From contig NZ_KI669560.1 in the NCBI RefSeq assembly GCF_000508085.1, forward strand, positions 1,260,464 through 1,324,463: DNA of 64,000 bases. Direction: 5' to 3'. Below the pieces are notes generated by a model that worked only from the letters and a program-made list of their open reading frames with translations, did not search any database and was not told the DNA's origin. This document shows positions 27,578 to 37,269 of the stretch, in pieces (position 1 is the stretch's first letter; every line of letters begins with the position of its first letter). The position numbers and the translations under genes are program-made. This DNA is from Sediminibacterium sp. C3. Lineage in GTDB: Bacteria; Bacteroidota; Bacteroidia; Chitinophagales; Chitinophagaceae.

Positions 27578-28976
27578 TCTGATCGCCTCTGATCATATTA
27601 ATGATGGTTTGTAAAATAATCTGACAATCAAACCAGAATGTCCAGCGATGTATATAGTACAAATCAAAATTCACTCTCTTCTGCATAGAACCGGGTACTT
27701 TGGTTTCTCCTCTGTATCCATTCACCTGGGCCCATCCGGAAATACCCGGTCTCACTACGTGTCGCAACATATAGTTGTCAATGGTCTGCATCGATTCTAA
27801 GTTGAGTGGAGTAGGGTGTGGTCTGGGTCCAATCACCGACATATTGCCCAATAGCACATTCCAGAATTGGGGCAATTCATCCAGATTGCTTCTTCTTAAG
27901 ATGGCGCCTATAGGTGTTATACGTGGATCGTGTTTATGTGCTTGCTGATATTGTCCTTTTTCGTCTAGATCCTTGCTTTCCTTCACCATCGTTCTGAACT
28001 TATAGCAGGTAATCTTTTCATTGTTCAGTCCCCATCTTTCCTGCGTAAAAAATACCGGCCCCTTAGATGTGAGCTTGATTAATAAAATTAAAATGGGGAA
28101 AAGCCAACTGGCAATCAGTATAAAAAACAAAATAGAAAATACAATATCAAAACTTCTTTTCAGCAAACGGTTGGCGGCTTTATCTAGCGGCAGCTCACGA
28201 ATATTGATCACCGACAACAAACCAATATTATTTACCTGCAAATTGGAGGAAGTGTATTGTTCAAAATCGGGTAAGATCCTGGTTTGCGTAGCATACTGAT
28301 CACAGATATCAATGCACTCTTGTATTTCTTTGTTGCGGTGCGTAGGTAAGGCAATCACCACTTCATCTATTTGCGTTTCCTTAATGGTTCGGGCCAATTC
28401 CTTTACGCCTCCCTTATAGGGGCAACCATTCATTTTGGTTACCTGATCATCTAAGAATCCCACACATTTGTATCCGTAATAATAGTAGCGGTTAATGGCT
28501 TCGTAAAAATCCTGTGCTGCAGGAGTAACGCCTACAATCAGAATATTGTCCAGCAATTTCCCATGCGAAATGGCAGAGTGTAAATATTTCCTGATAATGT
28601 ATTTGGTAAAACTTAGCAGCACAAATAAAATACCATCCAGGCTTACAAAAAAGTTGGTACTATGCTCCCTGCCTAAACTATCCCCAACAAAGAAAAAGAC
28701 AGAGCTCAGCATGATCGTATAAAGCCCCAACGTGTAAATAATGAAAATAATTTCTTCTGAATATTTATTGGATCGGCGATCGGTGTATAAATGAGAAAAG
28801 TTGGTGGTAATATACCAAACCGTAATAGCAATCAGTACAAATAAATAGGTTGTCCACTCATTGTTCCAGATACTATTATTGAGGCTGATGGCAGAAGCCA
28901 ACAGATAGGACATGCCCACAATGGCCCCGTCTGTGATATAGCGAATAATGGAATATTGATTAATTTTTCTGGGCAT
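27567..28976 (-). CDS. Undecaprenyl-phosphate sugar phosphotransferase, WcaJ/CpsE family
   Basis: 469 residues: four N-terminal membrane helices (about residues 10-130), a CoA-binding-3-like Rossmann region (NILIVGVTPAAQDFYEAI near 145), a further helix near 280 (SFDIVFSILFFILIAS) and the C-terminal PF02397 catalytic domain with QERWGLNNEKITCYKFRTM, SNLDELPQFWNVLLG, MSVIGPRPHP and RPGISGWAQVNGYRGET. The last phrase is typical of glucose/galactose-1-phosphate transferases. It starts the lipid-linked repeat for the minus-strand polymer. Confidence 0.92.
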   Translation of the reverse strand: MPRKINQYSIIRYITDGAIVGMSYLLASAISLNNSIWNNEWTTYLFVLIAITVWYITTNFSHLYTDRRSNKYSEEIIFIIYTLGLYTIMLSSVFFFVGDSLGREHSTNFFVSLDGILFVLLSFTKYIIRKYLHSAISHGKLLDNILIVGVTPAAQDFYEAINRYYYYGYKCVGFLDDQVTKMNGCPYKGGVKELARTIKETQIDEVVIALPTHRNKEIQECIDICDQYATQTRILPDFEQYTSSNLQVNNIGLLSVINIRELPLDKAANRLLKRSFDIVFSILFFILIASWLFPILILLIKLTSKGPVFFTQERWGLNNEKITCYKFRTMVKESKDLDEKGQYQQAHKHDPRITPIGAILRRSNLDELPQFWNVLLGNMSVIGPRPHPTPLNLESMQTIDNYMLRHVVRPGISGWAQVNGYRGETKVPGSMQKRVNFDLYYIHRWTFWFDCQIILQTIINMIRGDQNAY

Positions 28977-28994
28977 ACTTTGTTCGGAAATCCT

Positions 28995-29792
28995 TTATTT
29001 ATTCGCAAATTTTTGTTTAAGTAAAATAGGAAGAATAGCAGGAGCTTCCACAAAATAACGACGAAACAATCTTCGGGGCTCCTTTATAAATCGGTACAAC
29101 CATTCCAGCCCATTTTTTTGCATCCAGACAGGTGCTCTGTTAAATTTTCCAACCGCTACATCCAATGCACCGCCAATCCCAATATTCAATACGCTTTTGA
29201 GTTGAGGTAAGTTTTGGGCAATCCAGTAGTCCTGCTTGGGGGCGGTTAAGCTCACCCATAAAATATCTGGTGCTGCCGCATTAATCATTTCCACCATTTT
29301 CTGGTTCTCCTCTGCACTAAATTGGGCTGCATAAGGAGGACTATAAACGCCTACCACTTCTATACCGGGATACTTTGCTTCCAGTTGTTCCTTGTATTGT
29401 GCGGCTACTCCAGGGGCTGACCCTAAAAAAAATACGGTATACTTTTTTTGATAAGCCCGCTCCATGTATTGGGGCAATAAATCCAGACCCGTTACTCTTC
29501 CCCTTAATTTTTGTTTTCCAATAAAAGAAGAAGCCCAAATCAGGGGCACCCCATCGCATAGGGTAAGGTCTGAATCGTTATAAATTTTTTGCAGCCTGTT
29601 GTTTTGGTAGGCCCATACGACACAGTTCACGGGGGTCACACAAATTTGCCGGGGCTTCTTTTCGGCAATCCATTGATCAAATAAATCCATGGTCTCATGC
29701 AGGGTAATATCACTGATACCCGTACCCCCAATATTAATCTTGGGAATCCTTCCTTGCTGCTGCTCCTGAAATGTGTTTTGCCCTGGATTCAA
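28995..29792 (-). CDS. WecG/TagA/CpsF-family glycosyltransferase (GT26)
   Basis: 265 residues from a TTG; no ATG is available before residue ~34, inside the conserved domain. The family landmarks are TPVNCVVWAYQN, LTLCDGVPLIWA, RVTGLDLLPQ, VFFLGSAPGVA, ILWVSLTAPKQDYWI and IGIGGALDVAVGKFNRAPVWMQKNGLEWLYRFIKEPRR. These membrane-associated enzymes transfer a sugar such as ManNAc or glucuronic acid to an undecaprenyl-PP-sugar. The gene overlaps the upstream GT4 gene by 59 bases and ends 18 bases before the WcaJ-type gene. Confidence 0.9.
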   Translation of the reverse strand: MNPGQNTFQEQQQGRIPKINIGGTGISDITLHETMDLFDQWIAEKKPRQICVTPVNCVVWAYQNNRLQKIYNDSDLTLCDGVPLIWASSFIGKQKLRGRVTGLDLLPQYMERAYQKKYTVFFLGSAPGVAAQYKEQLEAKYPGIEVVGVYSPPYAAQFSAEENQKMVEMINAAAPDILWVSLTAPKQDYWIAQNLPQLKSVLNIGIGGALDVAVGKFNRAPVWMQKNGLEWLYRFIKEPRRLFRRYFVEAPAILPILLKQKFANK

Positions 29793-31002
29793 AATGATAC
29801 AACAACTTTAAAGCGTTAATATGCTGGTTGATGGTATAAGACCGCTGAAACCGACCGTATGCAGCCTTAGAAAGGGCATCTTTGGTTTCGTTGGAACGGG
29901 CTTCAAATATACTAATAACCTCGTTTAGTTGATTGGTTGGATTTATAGCGTATAAATATCCGTCTTCCTCATGGGAAATCATGCCCCGCATATTGGCAGA
30001 ATCTGCCGAAATCACAATCGTACCCTTGCTCTGGGCCTCAATCACAGTCATAGGCTGCCCCTCGAACCAGCGGGAGGGGAGAATCAATGCTGCACAGGTC
30101 TGGTAGAGTTGTGCCAGGGATTCCCGGGGGACGGCAGCTAAGTATTCAATATTTGATTTGTTATGATTTTGTGACTTTTCATGAACGGCACCTTGATTTT
30201 GATCCTGAATCCGCTCTTTAACCCAGTCCGCCAACGGTCCATCTCCCACAATTTTCAGAGGCTTTCCATTTTGAATAAACGCTTCTACCAAATCACGGAT
30301 TCCCTTTTCCTCACTTAACCGACCTACATACAAGTAAAAATTTTCTCTTTGCTCAAATGGGATAGGGGTAGCATCTGAAAATCCCAGCAGAAAATTGGGC
30401 TTAGCAAATATTTTTTCCTGGGGGATGCCGCTGTTCAATAAAAATTGTTCCTGCAAAGGATTGATAACAATGTACCGGTCTATTTTATTCGAAAAAGTTT
30501 TAAGCTTTTTATGGAAACCATAGGAAGCTGCCAGCACCCTGGAAAACAAACCTGAATTTTTAAAACATTTTCGCTCAATCCCTGCTGTAAAATTTTTATC
30601 ATCATAGCACTTTGTACAAGGCTGGTTGTTATAATACATAAATCCATTCAGGCAAAACAGGCGGTAATTGTGTATGGTTAAAATTGTTTGCGCACCAGCT
30701 GCTTTGGCTGCCCAGAATACAGAAGGTGAGGCACGGTAATAAAAATTATGTACGTGCACCATTTGTATCCGATGTTTTTTAACCAGTCGGTACACTTTGT
30801 AAAAAGCAGATAGGTTAAAGAACAACTGAAAGGGATACTGAAAAATGGGTCTTAGCCCTGCGGATTGATTTTCGAAATACAGAGGTACAACGTTATAGCC
30901 CGTATTTTGTAAATAGGAAAGTTCCTGTGCTACTACCGTGTCTTCTCCTCCTTTGTTCAGGTAGCGATTGTGTATCAGTAGTATACTAGGCTTTGCTTCC
31001 AT
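29734..31002 (-). CDS. Glycosyltransferase family 4
   Basis: 422 residues, GT-B fold. The N-terminal domain begins SILLIHNRYLNKGGEDTVV, with VHVHNFYYRASPSVFWAAK; the C-terminal domain has YVGRLSEEKGIRDLVEAF and the donor motif WFEGQPMTVIEAQSKGT. A cysteine-bearing insert (KCYDDKNFTAGIERKCFK) is typical of GT4 enzymes in exopolysaccharide clusters. Its start overlaps the acyltransferase gene by 17 bases and its end overlaps the WecG-type gene by 59 bases. Confidence 0.88.
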   Translation of the reverse strand: MEAKPSILLIHNRYLNKGGEDTVVAQELSYLQNTGYNVVPLYFENQSAGLRPIFQYPFQLFFNLSAFYKVYRLVKKHRIQMVHVHNFYYRASPSVFWAAKAAGAQTILTIHNYRLFCLNGFMYYNNQPCTKCYDDKNFTAGIERKCFKNSGLFSRVLAASYGFHKKLKTFSNKIDRYIVINPLQEQFLLNSGIPQEKIFAKPNFLLGFSDATPIPFEQRENFYLYVGRLSEEKGIRDLVEAFIQNGKPLKIVGDGPLADWVKERIQDQNQGAVHEKSQNHNKSNIEYLAAVPRESLAQLYQTCAALILPSRWFEGQPMTVIEAQSKGTIVISADSANMRGMISHEEDGYLYAINPTNQLNEVISIFEARSNETKDALSKAAYGRFQRSYTINQHINALKLLYHFESRAKHISGAAARKDSQD

Positions 31003-32077
31003 ATTTTTTCCTGAGCCCTACAAAAGGTTGTTCAATAAAATAGTAAGACCCGATGGATAATAGTAAAGTTAAGGGCCAGAAGAACAACTGCCATTGCCAG
31101 CTCCATTCCTCAAAATAATGATTCCCCAGTTTAGCAGCGATCCAATGAAACAAATACAAGCTATAACTGATCTTCCCTACAAAAATCATGGCAGGGTTGC
31201 TCAGGATATTTTTGATCCACGGGTTATTGAACAAGCCAATGGCTGGAATCGTCAGAAATAATCCTATGCCCTGCAAACTATAATGCAGGCTTTGTCTGAA
31301 TCCTTCGTTTCTAATAACAAGGGACAACAAAATGAACAAAATGCCCAGAACGAATACCCAGGTATTTTTTATTTGTTCTATGTATTGTTTGCTTTCAACA
31401 CCAAATAAAAGGATGGCTGCCAGACAGCCCCAGATAATGGAATCCAATCGGGTATGGGTAGAGAAATAAATGCGACCGGCAGCGTCTTCAACAGCAGGAT
31501 AGAATTGCTGATAGGTAAACCAGCGAATGGCGAGGCTGGCGATGCAGAGTACCAAGAGAAACCATGCAAATTTTACCAACTTTTCATCATTCAGTTTCGC
31601 TTCGCTGGATTTTATAAAAAACTGCAGCAGCAAAGGAAATGCCAGATAAAAATGTTCCTCCACAGACAAAGACCAAAGGATATCCAGAATTCTTCCCGGA
31701 TCTTCCACAGGCGTTCGGAACCAGCCTATATAATAATTGGTATAATAAAAAAGGGAAGCCCAGATATCGTTCATCGGCAGTGCATACTGCATAATCTTGG
31801 TGGCAATCACACTGCAACCAATCATGACCAATAAAGCAGGGTACAAGCGGAACAACCTGCGCAAATAAAAAGAACCAAAATCAATCCCGCCTTTTTCCTG
31901 CATTTCAGCCAACAGCAATCGCGTGATTAAAAAACCACTCAGAAAGAAAAACAGCGTAACACCAAATTTTCCGGGAATAATATGACCCAGCCCTGCATGC
32001 GACAAGACTACAAAAGCAATGGCAATGCCTCTGGCACCATCTATATAAGGTATGTAGCCTGTTTTATGCGTTGCCAT
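30986..32077 (-). CDS. Membrane acyltransferase 3 family (OafA/YrhL-like)
   Basis: 363 residues from the ATG at 32077; an in-frame TTG at 32101 lies deeper inside the upstream gene. About ten membrane helices. DGARGIAIAFVVLSHAGLG carries the R-x10-H signature of the Acyl_transf_3 family (PF01757), and FFLSGFLITRLLL and WSLSVEEHFYLAFPLLLQF are also typical. It transfers acetyl or another acyl group to a sugar of the polymer at the inner membrane. There is no C-terminal SGNH domain. The start lies inside the end of the upstream GT4 gene. Confidence 0.9.
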   Translation of the reverse strand: MATHKTGYIPYIDGARGIAIAFVVLSHAGLGHIIPGKFGVTLFFFLSGFLITRLLLAEMQEKGGIDFGSFYLRRLFRLYPALLVMIGCSVIATKIMQYALPMNDIWASLFYYTNYYIGWFRTPVEDPGRILDILWSLSVEEHFYLAFPLLLQFFIKSSEAKLNDEKLVKFAWFLLVLCIASLAIRWFTYQQFYPAVEDAAGRIYFSTHTRLDSIIWGCLAAILLFGVESKQYIEQIKNTWVFVLGILFILLSLVIRNEGFRQSLHYSLQGIGLFLTIPAIGLFNNPWIKNILSNPAMIFVGKISYSLYLFHWIAAKLGNHYFEEWSWQWQLFFWPLTLLLSIGSYYFIEQPFVGLRKKYGSKA

Positions 32078-33242
32078 GGGCTGCTTTTTTAAATACTTCA
32101 ATCAATTCCTTGCTTGCTTTTTCCCAGGAAAAATACGCCAATCTTTTTTTGCCTTTTTCTTTTAAAAATTCCTGTAAAGCAGCATCAGTTAGTACTTGCT
32201 GCATAAGGGTTGCCAATGCATGTACATCATTGGGATCAAACCCGAGTACTGCATCACCACCTACTTCAGGCAAACAGGAATTATTCGCAACCAATACAGG
32301 CAATTGGTAACTGAAAGCTTCCAGCACTGGAATGCCAAAGCCCTCGTTATAAGAAGGGAATACATAGAGGCTGGCTCCTGCATATACTTTTGCCAGATCC
32401 TCATCCGATAAATATCCGGTACAAATTACATGTTTTGAAAGCCCCAATTCGCCAATGGTTGATTCAATGGCTTCTGTGTCATCGGAAAACATTCGCTGAT
32501 TTCCTGCACCTGCCAACACCAGTTGATAATTCAGATTGGACGTATTTAAAAATTGGCTGAATGCCCTTAATAGAAAGGGGATATTTTTTCTTTTTTCCCA
32601 TACTCCAACGTGCAATAAATAAGGAGCTCTTATCTTTTTGAAGTGAGTTGTAAAATCTTCTTCTTCTTCTGTAGACTTCTTTACAGCGTTAAAAGTTTCT
32701 CTTTCTTCTGTTTTATTGGATAAACTTTTTGGCCCTGGATAAATGGGTACAATTTTCGATAAAGGAATATCAACAAATGCGTTTATTTTATTTTTCGCAT
32801 ACTGCGAAGTCGTAATGATAAACGCTGATTTCTTTGCTGCAGGTAGTGCAATCGTTTTAAAGAGTTTTAGCCATAGCTGATTGTAATGTTGTGGATATTC
32901 AAAGAAAAATGCATCATGAAAAACCTGGACATTTTTAAAGCCGGGTGTTAAAAGGGGTGCAAAGTAATCGTTGCAAAATAAAATATCGGCTCTCTTGAAA
33001 AATGTTTTCAAGGGTAATAAAATCTGTTTCCATAATTGAAACACAAGGTGATTGCCAATAATCCCTATTCTGGTATTTCTGGAAAACCGAGGAAGTCTAG
33101 GTGAAAAAAAAACAAATTCAATTGTAGGATCCTGATGTATTAAAAACTGTTTATAATATTCCTCCAGAATTGTTTTCTGACCTGTTTTGGCAAACTGTAA
33201 GTCCAGAAGATCTACCGCAATTGTTACTTTATCTCTCCCCAT
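32064..33242 (-). CDS. Glycosyltransferase family 4
   Basis: 392 residues. GT-B enzyme with VGVWEKRKNIPFLLRAF at the start of the C-terminal domain, CTGYLSDEDLAKVYAGASLYVFPSYNEGFGIPVLEAFSYQLPV as the donor-site region (E-x7-E) and SCLPEVGGDAVLGFDP after it, as in mannosyl- or rhamnosyltransferases of the WbdA/MtfB type. Its first base coincides with the last base of the polymerase fragment, so translation is coupled. The sugar is not known. Confidence 0.88.
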   Translation of the reverse strand: MGRDKVTIAVDLLDLQFAKTGQKTILEEYYKQFLIHQDPTIEFVFFSPRLPRFSRNTRIGIIGNHLVFQLWKQILLPLKTFFKRADILFCNDYFAPLLTPGFKNVQVFHDAFFFEYPQHYNQLWLKLFKTIALPAAKKSAFIITTSQYAKNKINAFVDIPLSKIVPIYPGPKSLSNKTEERETFNAVKKSTEEEEDFTTHFKKIRAPYLLHVGVWEKRKNIPFLLRAFSQFLNTSNLNYQLVLAGAGNQRMFSDDTEAIESTIGELGLSKHVICTGYLSDEDLAKVYAGASLYVFPSYNEGFGIPVLEAFSYQLPVLVANNSCLPEVGGDAVLGFDPNDVHALATLMQQVLTDAALQEFLKEKGKKRLAYFSWEKASKELIEVFKKAAHGNA

Positions 33243-33763
33243 TACTTCAATTTTAAAGGATCTTCACTTTCATACCAACTCATGGTGTTCAATAAACCTG
33301 CACAGAACCAGGTAATATAGGAGATATATACATAGGATTCTGTGTTTGCAGTAAAGGTAGGAATGATCATGCCTATTTTTACCAATAAAACACAGAGGGC
33401 AAGTTGCTTGATTTTCCCTTTTTTCTGTTTGAATTGCTGAATACTCAAGCGAATCAATCCAATATAAATAGCCAGATAAATAAGTACGGCAATAATACCT
33501 GCCTGTACACCAATAATGACTAACTGGTTTTCTCCACCAATATTATCACCTACTGCTCCTGATACTCTTCCCGACATACCCAACCCCAATCCCAATGGGC
33601 TTGAAATCATTGCTTCCACACCATCCAACCATTGTACTACGTGGAATGCACTGGAACTGTCACTGAAATTGATGGTGTTGATGATAAATTCATAGATGTC
33701 GCCTTGTAAATAAAATAAAACAGCAATGCTGATTGCAGCAACTCCCGCGTAAAATAATTTCAA
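33242..33763 (-). pseudogene. O-antigen ligase/polymerase, C-terminal part after a frameshift
   Basis: 173 residues from a TTG that overlaps the TGA of the upstream piece. The frame remains open upstream of that TTG: read back from it, the codons give CFYVYAIITHKKQW and join smoothly to the membrane segment of the upstream piece at a run of seven T. The fragment holds the second half of a Wzy_C/O-antigen ligase domain (SSPLGLGLG, GGENQLVIIGVQAG) and the last two or three membrane helices. It is either a broken gene, an indel error in the run, or a product of frameshifting. It could still be made separately by reinitiation at the overlapping TTG. Confidence 0.75.
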
Positions 33764-34608
33764 CCATTGTTTTTTATGAGTGATGATTGCATATACATAA
33801 AAACAAAAAAATAACTTACAAGGGAAGCACGGGAAATGGCTAGAAAGATAGATAGAATGCTAACAACTATAGCAATCCTTCCTAATTGATTAGGTATAAA
33901 ATCCTCATTTCGTTGTGTGTACAAAACCAAAATAGCAGCAAGTGTAAAAATGCTATTCACACCCAATTCCAAAGGTCCTCCATAAAAACTTGCATATCTT
34001 TTGAGCCCGTTACTGGTTTCAAAAGTCCAGCTTAGTCCGTAGTTTCCAGTTGGTTCGGTATCAAAAAAGCGAACATGGAATTCAGCATAACCCGTTAAGG
34101 TTTGCAAATGAGTATTAGTAAAATATTCGCCTAATAAAACGATACCCGCAGCAATTGATACCAGTAAAATATGACTGAAACTGGTTTTTAGATTGACCAG
34201 TTTGGGGTTCATCAGTCTTCCTGTAAAATAAATAAACGGGAAAAAGCTCAGGCTTTTCAAAGCTAGAAGCTTTTGAACGAATCCATAATTGCCCAATGGC
34301 AATACCAAATAAATACTGGTATAAATAAAATAGAAGAGAACCAGTTTGTCTATCTGGGTAAATTGTATTTTTTCAGTTTGATGGTAAATCAAATAGCCCA
34401 GGGTGCTAATAACAATGATTTCCTTAAATCCTTGGAACAAAGTCATTAGATTACCCAGCCCCAGCTGGTTCAACAAAGACAATGCCGTAATATAGACGGG
34501 CAATCCAAAAACAAAAAAACGAAGGATTAACTGAGGTTTATGCTGAATCAGCTGATGCATGGAATAGAGAAAGGAAAATACGTATGCACATGAGATGATA
34601 TACAGCAT
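33760..34608 (-). pseudogene. O-antigen ligase/polymerase, N-terminal part before a frameshift
   Basis: 282 residues with seven or eight membrane helices and the start of the Wzy_C domain (FLAISRASLVSYFF, the SRA motif typical of O-antigen ligases and polymerases). The sequence after YFF (VFMYMQSSLIKNNG) looks like out-of-frame tail. A -1 shift at the T7 run at 33805-33811 would continue into the next piece and give one protein of about 455 residues, a normal Wzy/ligase length. The gene sits in a complete export operon where an intact polymerase is expected. Confidence 0.75.
33805..33811 (-). other. T7 run at the frameshift point (slippery heptamer)
   Basis: On the coding strand the zero-frame codons read TAT TTT TTT GTT, so the seven T form a perfect X XXY YYZ heptamer for -1 slippage. 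One extra T here also restores the long frame. A simple indel is the most economical explanation. Confidence 0.6.
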
Positions 34609-34617
34609 GTTCGTGAA

Positions 34618-35610
34618 TTATTTTTTCCAGAATCCGTACATACCTTTTTCTAATTCATATTGATCCCACTCTTTTCTGGTTCTTTTAGGTTGTTGCTGAG
34701 CCCAATTCCACATGATTTGCAAACCCTCTTTTAAAGGCGTAATATCTTTATACCCTAAGATGGTCTTAGCTTTTTCATGTGTAGAGTAAGCATTTATTAC
34801 TTCATGTCTTTCTTCCAGGTGTTCTATTTCGGCCCCACCTACAATCTCCTGCAATTGATAAGCAGCATCAATTACTCTGGTTTCAATAGAACTACCCAGA
34901 TTGATGATTTGTTTGGAAGCCTTTTCGTTAACGGCACATTGCCAAAGTGGTTCTAAACAGTCATCAATAAAAGTAAAAGCTCTTTTCTGATGCCCTTTGC
35001 CAATTACGGTAAAAGCCTCGTTGTTGAGTTTCTGATACATCCAGATACCCAAAACATTGCGGTATTTGTCCCAGATATTCTGATGTTGGCCATACACATT
35101 GTGCGGCCTCACAATACACCAATCCAGGCCATGTTGCTCTCCTGCAATTTGTATATCCATTTCGCAGGCATATTTTGCTACACCATAAGGATCTACCGGA
35201 TTGGGTTGGTGAGCCTCGCTGAAGGGGGGAGTGCCAATTCCATATACAGCCATGCTCGAAGTAAAGACCAATCTTTTTACGCCGTATTTAATACAGGCAT
35301 TCACTACATTGGCAGTGGCAACCAAATTATTGGTATAATTAAAACAACGAATAAACGGGCTCAAGCCTTCAGCAGCATATGCTGCCAGGTGATATACATA
35401 GTCCACGTTTTGGTTTGCAAGCAATCCATCCAATGAATCGGTTGACAAATCAAGTTGTGTAAACTGAACTTTGTCAGGAATGTTTTCTGTGTAGCCACCA
35501 GATAAATTGTCAACCCCAATTACTTCATAGGAAGGGTGTTTTTCAATAATGTATGCCGCCAGTCGGGATCCAATCATGCCTGCAACCCCTGTTATCAAAA
35601 CTTTCTTCAT
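34618..35610 (-). CDS. NAD-dependent epimerase/dehydratase (GalE-like extended SDR)
   Basis: 330 residues. GVAGMIGSRLA at residues ~8-18 is the NAD-binding loop, LAAYAAEGLSPFIRCFNYTNN follows, SSMAVYG holds the catalytic Ser and YGVAKYACE the Tyr/Lys pair near residue 147. RPHNVYGQHQNI and GKGHQKRAFTFIDD are typical of UDP-glucose/GlcNAc 4-epimerases and related enzymes. It supplies a nucleotide sugar for the minus-strand polymer. It lies 9 bases from both neighbours in the operon. Confidence 0.82.
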   Translation of the reverse strand: MKKVLITGVAGMIGSRLAAYIIEKHPSYEVIGVDNLSGGYTENIPDKVQFTQLDLSTDSLDGLLANQNVDYVYHLAAYAAEGLSPFIRCFNYTNNLVATANVVNACIKYGVKRLVFTSSMAVYGIGTPPFSEAHQPNPVDPYGVAKYACEMDIQIAGEQHGLDWCIVRPHNVYGQHQNIWDKYRNVLGIWMYQKLNNEAFTVIGKGHQKRAFTFIDDCLEPLWQCAVNEKASKQIINLGSSIETRVIDAAYQLQEIVGGAEIEHLEERHEVINAYSTHEKAKTILGYKDITPLKEGLQIMWNWAQQQPKRTRKEWDQYELEKGMYGFWKK

Positions 35611-35619
35611 GCTTTTTGC

Positions 35620-36552
35620 TTATTCGTATTGGATGGAACCTTTTATTCCGTCCTTCACACCATTTACAATGGCCATGAATTTTTTTGGCCTTCTACGGAC
35701 TGCAAAATACCCTAAAATGAGCGTAGTATAAAAAAAATTAAACAGGATTACCGTTGGAATTGCGTACCAGGGAGTGTATTTTTTCTGGATCCAGATTCGG
35801 TTTCGCTGGTTGAGATAATGAACGATGGGATTAACGATTCCTTCTTTATCTTTTACCTTTTTTTTGTTGGATGATCCTGCTATATGGTAAATGATAGAAT
35901 CAGGAATATAGACCAGATCGTAGCCTTTTTGCCGAATTCTGAAAGAGAGATCTACATCTTCAGAATAGATAAACATGTTTTCTGCCAATAACCCTGTCTC
36001 TTTTAGCACAGATGTTCGAACCATAAAAGCGCAACCTGTAATCCAGCTCATCTTCTTTTGCTTCAAATGTCTGGGTTTGGGTAGTTGATTTTCTCCGCTG
36101 GTATTTGCCCATCCTGTAAAATAGTTGAACCCATTGCCCCCATTCCATAAAAGAGTGCGGTCGTGGTTAAAATAAATACGGGATTGAACAGCTCCTGTTT
36201 CCGGATTTGCTTCCAAGTGTGCTACCAGTGGTTCCAGAAAATCGGGTTCAACAAATGTGTCGTTATTCAATAACATGGCATAGGTGAAACCATGTTCAAT
36301 AGCATACCGAAAGCCAATATTATTGCCGCCTGTAAATCCTTTGTTGTCCGGAGAAAATAAAACGATAATATCCGGATGTTCAGCCTGTAAACGTTTGCCT
36401 GATTCGTCTTGGGAACCGTTGTCTACAACGATGATAGAAAAATCAGCCGAACGGGCTTTTTTAAGCGATTGAATACAATCGTTGGTAAAATCAAAACTAT
36501 TCCAGTTTACTAAAATGATGGCTATTCGGTTGGATACAATTCCCTCGTTCAT
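35620..36552 (-). CDS. Glycosyltransferase family 2 (rhamnosyltransferase-like)
   Basis: 310 residues, GT-A fold. IILVNWNSFDFTNDCIQSL begins the nucleotide-binding domain, VVDNGSQD and GFTGGNNIGFRYA follow, LLNNDT is the metal-binding DxD equivalent, and ENMFIYSEDVDLSFRIRQKGY holds the catalytic ED. The C-terminal ~60 residues contain one hydrophobic segment (IPTVILFNFFYTTLILGYFAV) that probably anchors it to the inner membrane. The family (WbbL/RfbN-like) often adds rhamnose. Confidence 0.88.
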   Translation of the reverse strand: MNEGIVSNRIAIILVNWNSFDFTNDCIQSLKKARSADFSIIVVDNGSQDESGKRLQAEHPDIIVLFSPDNKGFTGGNNIGFRYAIEHGFTYAMLLNNDTFVEPDFLEPLVAHLEANPETGAVQSRIYFNHDRTLLWNGGNGFNYFTGWANTSGENQLPKPRHLKQKKMSWITGCAFMVRTSVLKETGLLAENMFIYSEDVDLSFRIRQKGYDLVYIPDSIIYHIAGSSNKKKVKDKEGIVNPIVHYLNQRNRIWIQKKYTPWYAIPTVILFNFFYTTLILGYFAVRRRPKKFMAIVNGVKDGIKGSIQYE

Positions 36553-36565
36553 TTGATTCTTTATA

Positions 36566-37234
36566 CTAATTATAGATAGCCGTGATTTTTAAGTTATCAA
36601 TTGACCAACTTTTACTACACAAATTCCCGGCACTGAAGTTGACATCTTGTAAACTAATTTCCAGTGAACCAGTGTGCCCTGTTATGTATTCAATTTTATA
36701 CCAGCTGGTGCCATTCGAAAGATTTTGTTTAGCACATACGCCCGGGAAAACACCCCATGAATTGGCTAATGCTGGGTTATTGATCATGTTGTTTTGATAA
36801 TCATTGGGGAAGGATTGAGGATTACTATCATTTGAAAAGGTTGTAACAATTATTGGGTTGTTATGCAACTTCATTTGCCAGATGTCAGGAAACTGGCTGC
36901 CAGGTGCAAGAAAGTTACCCTTCCAGTTGTCATGAAGAAATAAATCAAACTCAATTTTTACCACATTATGTTTTGGAAGACTGTCTAATTTAAAAAGTAT
37001 TGCATTATCCCTAAAGCGCCCAAATACTTTGTTATTATTAAAATTATATATAGTTGATGTGTCTACCCTTCCAGCAGAACCAAATACAACTAATTGATGG
37101 CTTGAGTCCCCTTCGAAATCATTGAAATAAGCTGTCTGTCTTTGTGTAACATTTTTTGAGCAAGCAGAAATTACCATAACCAGCAATATCATTCCGCCCA
37201 TAATTCCAAAATGAAACAAATTCTTACGAGTCAT
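36566..37234 (-). CDS. Predicted lipoprotein of unknown function, first gene of the minus-strand operon
   Basis: 222 residues with a lipoprotein signal (VMVISACSKN, lipobox cysteine near residue 25). The mature part is beta-rich, with FNDFEGDSSHQL, VKIEFDLFLHDNWKG, WQMKLHNNPIIVTTF and WSIDNLKITAIYN, a pattern like the concanavalin-type jelly-roll domains found in many surface carbohydrate-binding proteins. I do not recognise a named family. It is 13 bases upstream of the GT2 gene and divergent from the FkbM-like gene, so the operon promoter should lie in 37235-37269. Confidence 0.6.
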   Translation of the reverse strand: MTRKNLFHFGIMGGMILLVMVISACSKNVTQRQTAYFNDFEGDSSHQLVVFGSAGRVDTSTIYNFNNNKVFGRFRDNAILFKLDSLPKHNVVKIEFDLFLHDNWKGNFLAPGSQFPDIWQMKLHNNPIIVTTFSNDSNPQSFPNDYQNNMINNPALANSWGVFPGVCAKQNLSNGTSWYKIEYITGHTGSLEISLQDVNFSAGNLCSKSWSIDNLKITAIYN

Positions 37235-37269
37235 GTTATCGAAGGTACAATTTTATCTATTTTGCGTCT

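Noticed and set aside
31454-31834. 126-residue open frame on the plus strand
   Set aside because: Antisense of the OafA-type acyltransferase gene; composition is that of a shadow frame.
34990-35436. 148-residue open frame on the plus strand
   Set aside because: Antisense of the GalE-like epimerase gene, with no recognisable domain.
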